Translations under genes and position numbers: made by a program
The notes under the pieces: model-generated
What the model saw: the letters and a program-made list of their open reading frames with translations, nothing else
Told to the model about the DNA's origin: nothing
Database searches by the model: none
NCBI GenBank assembly: GCA_025667525.1
Contig: CM046878.1
Location: 401,753,275-401,817,274 of the forward strand
Direction of reading: 5' to 3'
DNA from: Glebionis coronaria
Lineage: Eukaryota > Streptophyta > Magnoliopsida > Asterales > Asteraceae
DNA length: 64,000 nt
In this document: positions 61,894-64,000 of the stretch, one piece after another
Layout: every line of letters begins with the position of its first letter
Position numbering within the stretch: position 1 is the first letter of the stretch

Positions 61894-63126
61894 ATGTCTC
61901 AACCCGGTGATGACCCTCACTTGGAAGATATTCCAGATCCTGATCCAATACCACAGGGACAACCTCAAGTTGTGCATCCTGCACCACCACAAGGTGTTCA
62001 ATCCATAAATATTGTAGTTACCTCTACAACTACACCTTCTTCCCATACTCTCTCTGCTGTCAAACTCCCAGTGCTCAGAAGTGATAACTATGAGACATGG
62101 GCTATGTAGATGGAACATGACTTGAACCACACAGATCATACTCTGTGGCAGGTTATCAAGAATGGGAATACACCTAAGAAGTTGCATTGGTTACCTGATG
62201 GTACATGCTATGCTTTACCTGTTGTGACTGCTGAATAGGTACAAGAAGAGATCAGAGAAAGAAAGGCCAGAACTACTTTGGCTATGGCACTTTCAAAATA
62301 TATCTTACCTAGATTTCATCACTACAAGGATGCAAAGGCTGTGTGGGATGCCATCAAGCTTAGATTTTGAGGTAATGACAAGTCTAAGAAGATGAAGAAG
62401 ATTGTTTTGAAACAAGAATTTGATAACTTCTCAATTTCGAGTACTGAAGGAATCCATAGTGGTTATGGAAGGTTCAACAAATTGCTTATTCAGTTGGCAG
62501 TTTATGGACTGATAATTCCTAATGAAGAAGCCAATCTAAAATTCTTAAGAAGTGTTCCACAAGAATGGAAAGCAATGGATATGCATTTCATCAAAAGAGA
62601 TGATCTGGATACAACTCCTTTTGATCATCTTTATAACAATCTTAGAGTTTATGAGATGGATGTTAAAGGCATTGAAGTGACAAAAGCAGCATCAGCAACA
62701 ACAAAGTCTAACTTGGCTTTTGTGTCAGAAGGAAACAATGGTCTTTACTCTCAAAATACCGCTGGTGGATCAAGCAGCGGTACTTACTTCCAAAATACCG
62801 CTAGTGGATCAAGTAGCGGTACTTACTTCCAAAATAACGCTGGAGGACTAACAAGCAGTACTTACTCTCAAGGTACTGAAGGCAGTCAAATTACATCTCA
62901 GAATTCACAAGGAAGATCCTCACCATTGTTTAGTGACAATGATGCCTTCTCATTCTTTGCTGGACAAGATAACAGACCAAGGTTGACTCTCAATGACTTG
63001 TTCCAAATGGATGATGTTGATATTGAAGAGATGGACCTCAAATGGCAAGCCGCTATGATCTTTGTAAGATCTAATAGGTTCTACAAAAAGACCGGAAGGA
63101 AGATGGCTGTTGATCAAGGGGTGTAA
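61894..63126 (+). pseudogene. Element J gag
   Basis: The ATG at 61894 (MSQPGDDPHLEDIPDPDPIP) starts a single frame with three stops (TAG at 62107-62109, TAG at 62236-62238, TGA at 62368-62370). It contains the copia gag domain (KLPVLRSDNYETWAM, YKDAKAVWDAIKLRF, FLRSVPQEWKAMDMHFIK), a Ser/Gly/Tyr repeat region (62755-62875), and MDDVDIEEMDLKWQAAMI before KKTGRKMAV. The zinc knuckle expected next is missing because the element is cut near 63117. The domain is sometimes misannotated as an enzyme in Asteraceae genomes. It is a capsid protein. Confidence 0.9.
62755..62875 (+). repeat. Three tandem repeats in element J gag
   Basis: Three roughly 48-base units encode QNTAGGSSSGTYF, QNTASGSSSGTYF and QNNAGGLTSSTYS. 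Copies 1 and 2 are nearly identical and copy 3 is diverged. Confidence 0.8.
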
Positions 63127-63410
63127 ACGATCCGAGCCGAGTCGATTTTTAGCTTAAACGAGCCAGGCTTGTTTATTAACTGCCAGGCTCGAGCGCGGAT
63201 CGAGGTCGAACAAAATTTTACAAACAGGCTCGAGCTCGAAATCGAAATTTTTTATTGTTGTTCGAGCTCGGGCTCGAGCTCGAGGCTCGTTTAAGAATTT
63301 TATATTTTTTGTACTCCTACAATAAACTAACTTTTATGGTCAAACTTGATAGGCTCGTTTGTTAACTCAAGCTCGAACTCGAAAGCTCGTTTACAATTAT
63401 AAATTTTTTA
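63116..63410 (+). mobile_element. Possible hAT-like DNA transposon end
   Basis: AAGGGGTGTAAACGATCCGAGCC at the gag break resembles the AGGGGTGT(A/C)AAAC ends of plant hAT elements. It is followed by many GAGCTCG/GAGCC and inverted GGCTCG motifs (63135-63390), a typical subterminal motif array. The other end and any target duplication are not in the window, so the class is uncertain. Confidence 0.4.
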
Positions 63411-64000
63411 TAATGTTCAAACTCAAACTTATGTAACTTATAAGCTCAAAATCGCTTGTTTATAAATACAAAGCTAATGTTTAATTATATCTAAAGCTTA
63501 ACTAAGTTCAAAACTAGGACGAGACCTTTGCTTATATAAAGTTTTTTCCTATGAAAGTTTTCTATTTCAAGCAATGTGGGATAAATTTACTAGTCGTGTC
63601 CTGCTTATACTAGTTAAAAGATCATATGCAGCCAAATTATGTCTCTCTTTAAAGTTTAATCTACATTCGAATAACATGTAGTTATAGTAAAAGTGTAATG
63701 TTATATCATGTTGTTATTTATAACTTATTTAACCATATTTTGCTCATTGCATTTGACTATTTGGTTAATCAATAACGGGTTTAGATTTTATGTATTACTG
63801 TATCCAAATTTGTTTTGTGATACATGTCTTGAAGATATTTTATTGAATACCTCATGTCACATCAATAGTTATACGAAATTACGGAGTTGAAGTGTTCCAA
63901 AAATCGTGAGGCGAAAGCAATGAAAAGTTTAAGAAGTGTTTTAGCATCTTGCTCTAAGTTTTGAGTGATTTCGTAGTATTTTTTACTTAACAAAGTTTAA
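63411..64000. other. AT-rich sequence at right edge
   Basis: No convincing ORF, RNA gene or LTR end is seen. It may be the interior of the DNA-transposon-like element starting near 63116. A 60-codon frame at 63708-63890 has no recognisable motif. Confidence 0.5.

Larger units (their letters stand above)
61313..63126 (+). mobile_element. Copia element J, 5' LTR and gag, 3'-truncated
   Basis: This plus-strand copia element is inserted in element I's RNase H. It has a 505-bp 5' LTR, a Met-type primer site and a gag with three stops. It ends about 63117-63126 where unrelated, DNA-transposon-like sequence begins. Pol and the 3' LTR are outside or lost. Confidence 0.88.

Noticed and set aside
1..64000. 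Any host protein-coding gene, rRNA or tRNA
   Set aside because: All convincing coding blocks are retrotransposon domains. The remaining gaps are short, AT-rich and without codon structure that I can recognise.

Overview
The window is plant nuclear DNA made up almost entirely of LTR retrotransposons. I found no host gene, tRNA, rRNA or CRISPR array. The Ty1/copia and Ty3/gypsy (chromovirus/Tekay-like and Athila/Tat-like) coding regions, LTRs of 0.5 to 3 kb, initiator-Met-type primer sites and one Asp-type primer site all fit a large dicot genome. Two accessory reading frames resemble retrotransposon ORFs I remember from Asteraceae genomes (Tanacetum/Artemisia type). That placement is an inference and was not tested.

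Left part (1-15830). A plus-strand copia RNase H remnant (K, 1-498) meets a minus-strand copia fragment (G). G has a 5' LTR at 15072-15830 and a gag whose start codon is at 14998 and whose body is at 3021-1559. The two gag parts are split by a gypsy solo LTR (A, 3027-14925, target duplication GAAGT). That LTR is itself split by a complete Athila/Tat-like element (B, 4571-13501, minus strand) that encodes only Gag and protease.

Middle part (15831-53342) is a four-level nest. Copia F (plus strand: integrase, reverse transcriptase, RNase H, 3' LTR) is split inside its 3' LTR by gypsy D (minus, 19209-53261). D is split inside its 3' LTR by gypsy E (minus, 19994-43512, duplication CACTC). E is split upstream of its gag by gypsy C (plus, 27822-39208, duplication GATAA). 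C and D are related chromovirus-type elements. Their gag-pol is interrupted by three short GT-AG introns at matching places, and their leaders carry a pair of stem-loops whose stems covary. E differs: it has no visible introns, but it has an extra acidic/coiled-coil reading frame between its primer site and gag.

Right part (53343-64000). H, a minus-strand copia 3' end, has a 505-bp LTR, a polypurine tract and a roughly 1000-codon accessory ORF. It lies head to head with a plus-strand copia gag-pol remnant (I). I is cut inside RNase H by the 5' LTR of another copia element (J), whose gag is cut in turn by sequence resembling the end of a hAT-type DNA transposon.

Most coding regions are decayed by stops and frameshifts. 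Where related copies can be compared, nearly all stops are CAG-to-TAG or CGA-to-TGA type C-to-T changes, as expected for methylated, silenced elements. Element B's Gag-protease frame and element I's integrase frame are the longest intact ones. Features most worth checking are the conserved gag introns in C and D, the covarying leader hairpins, the stem-loop-rich island in the gypsy LTRs, the two accessory ORFs, and an identical CA-to-TA change at the outer end of the 3' LTR in C, D and E.
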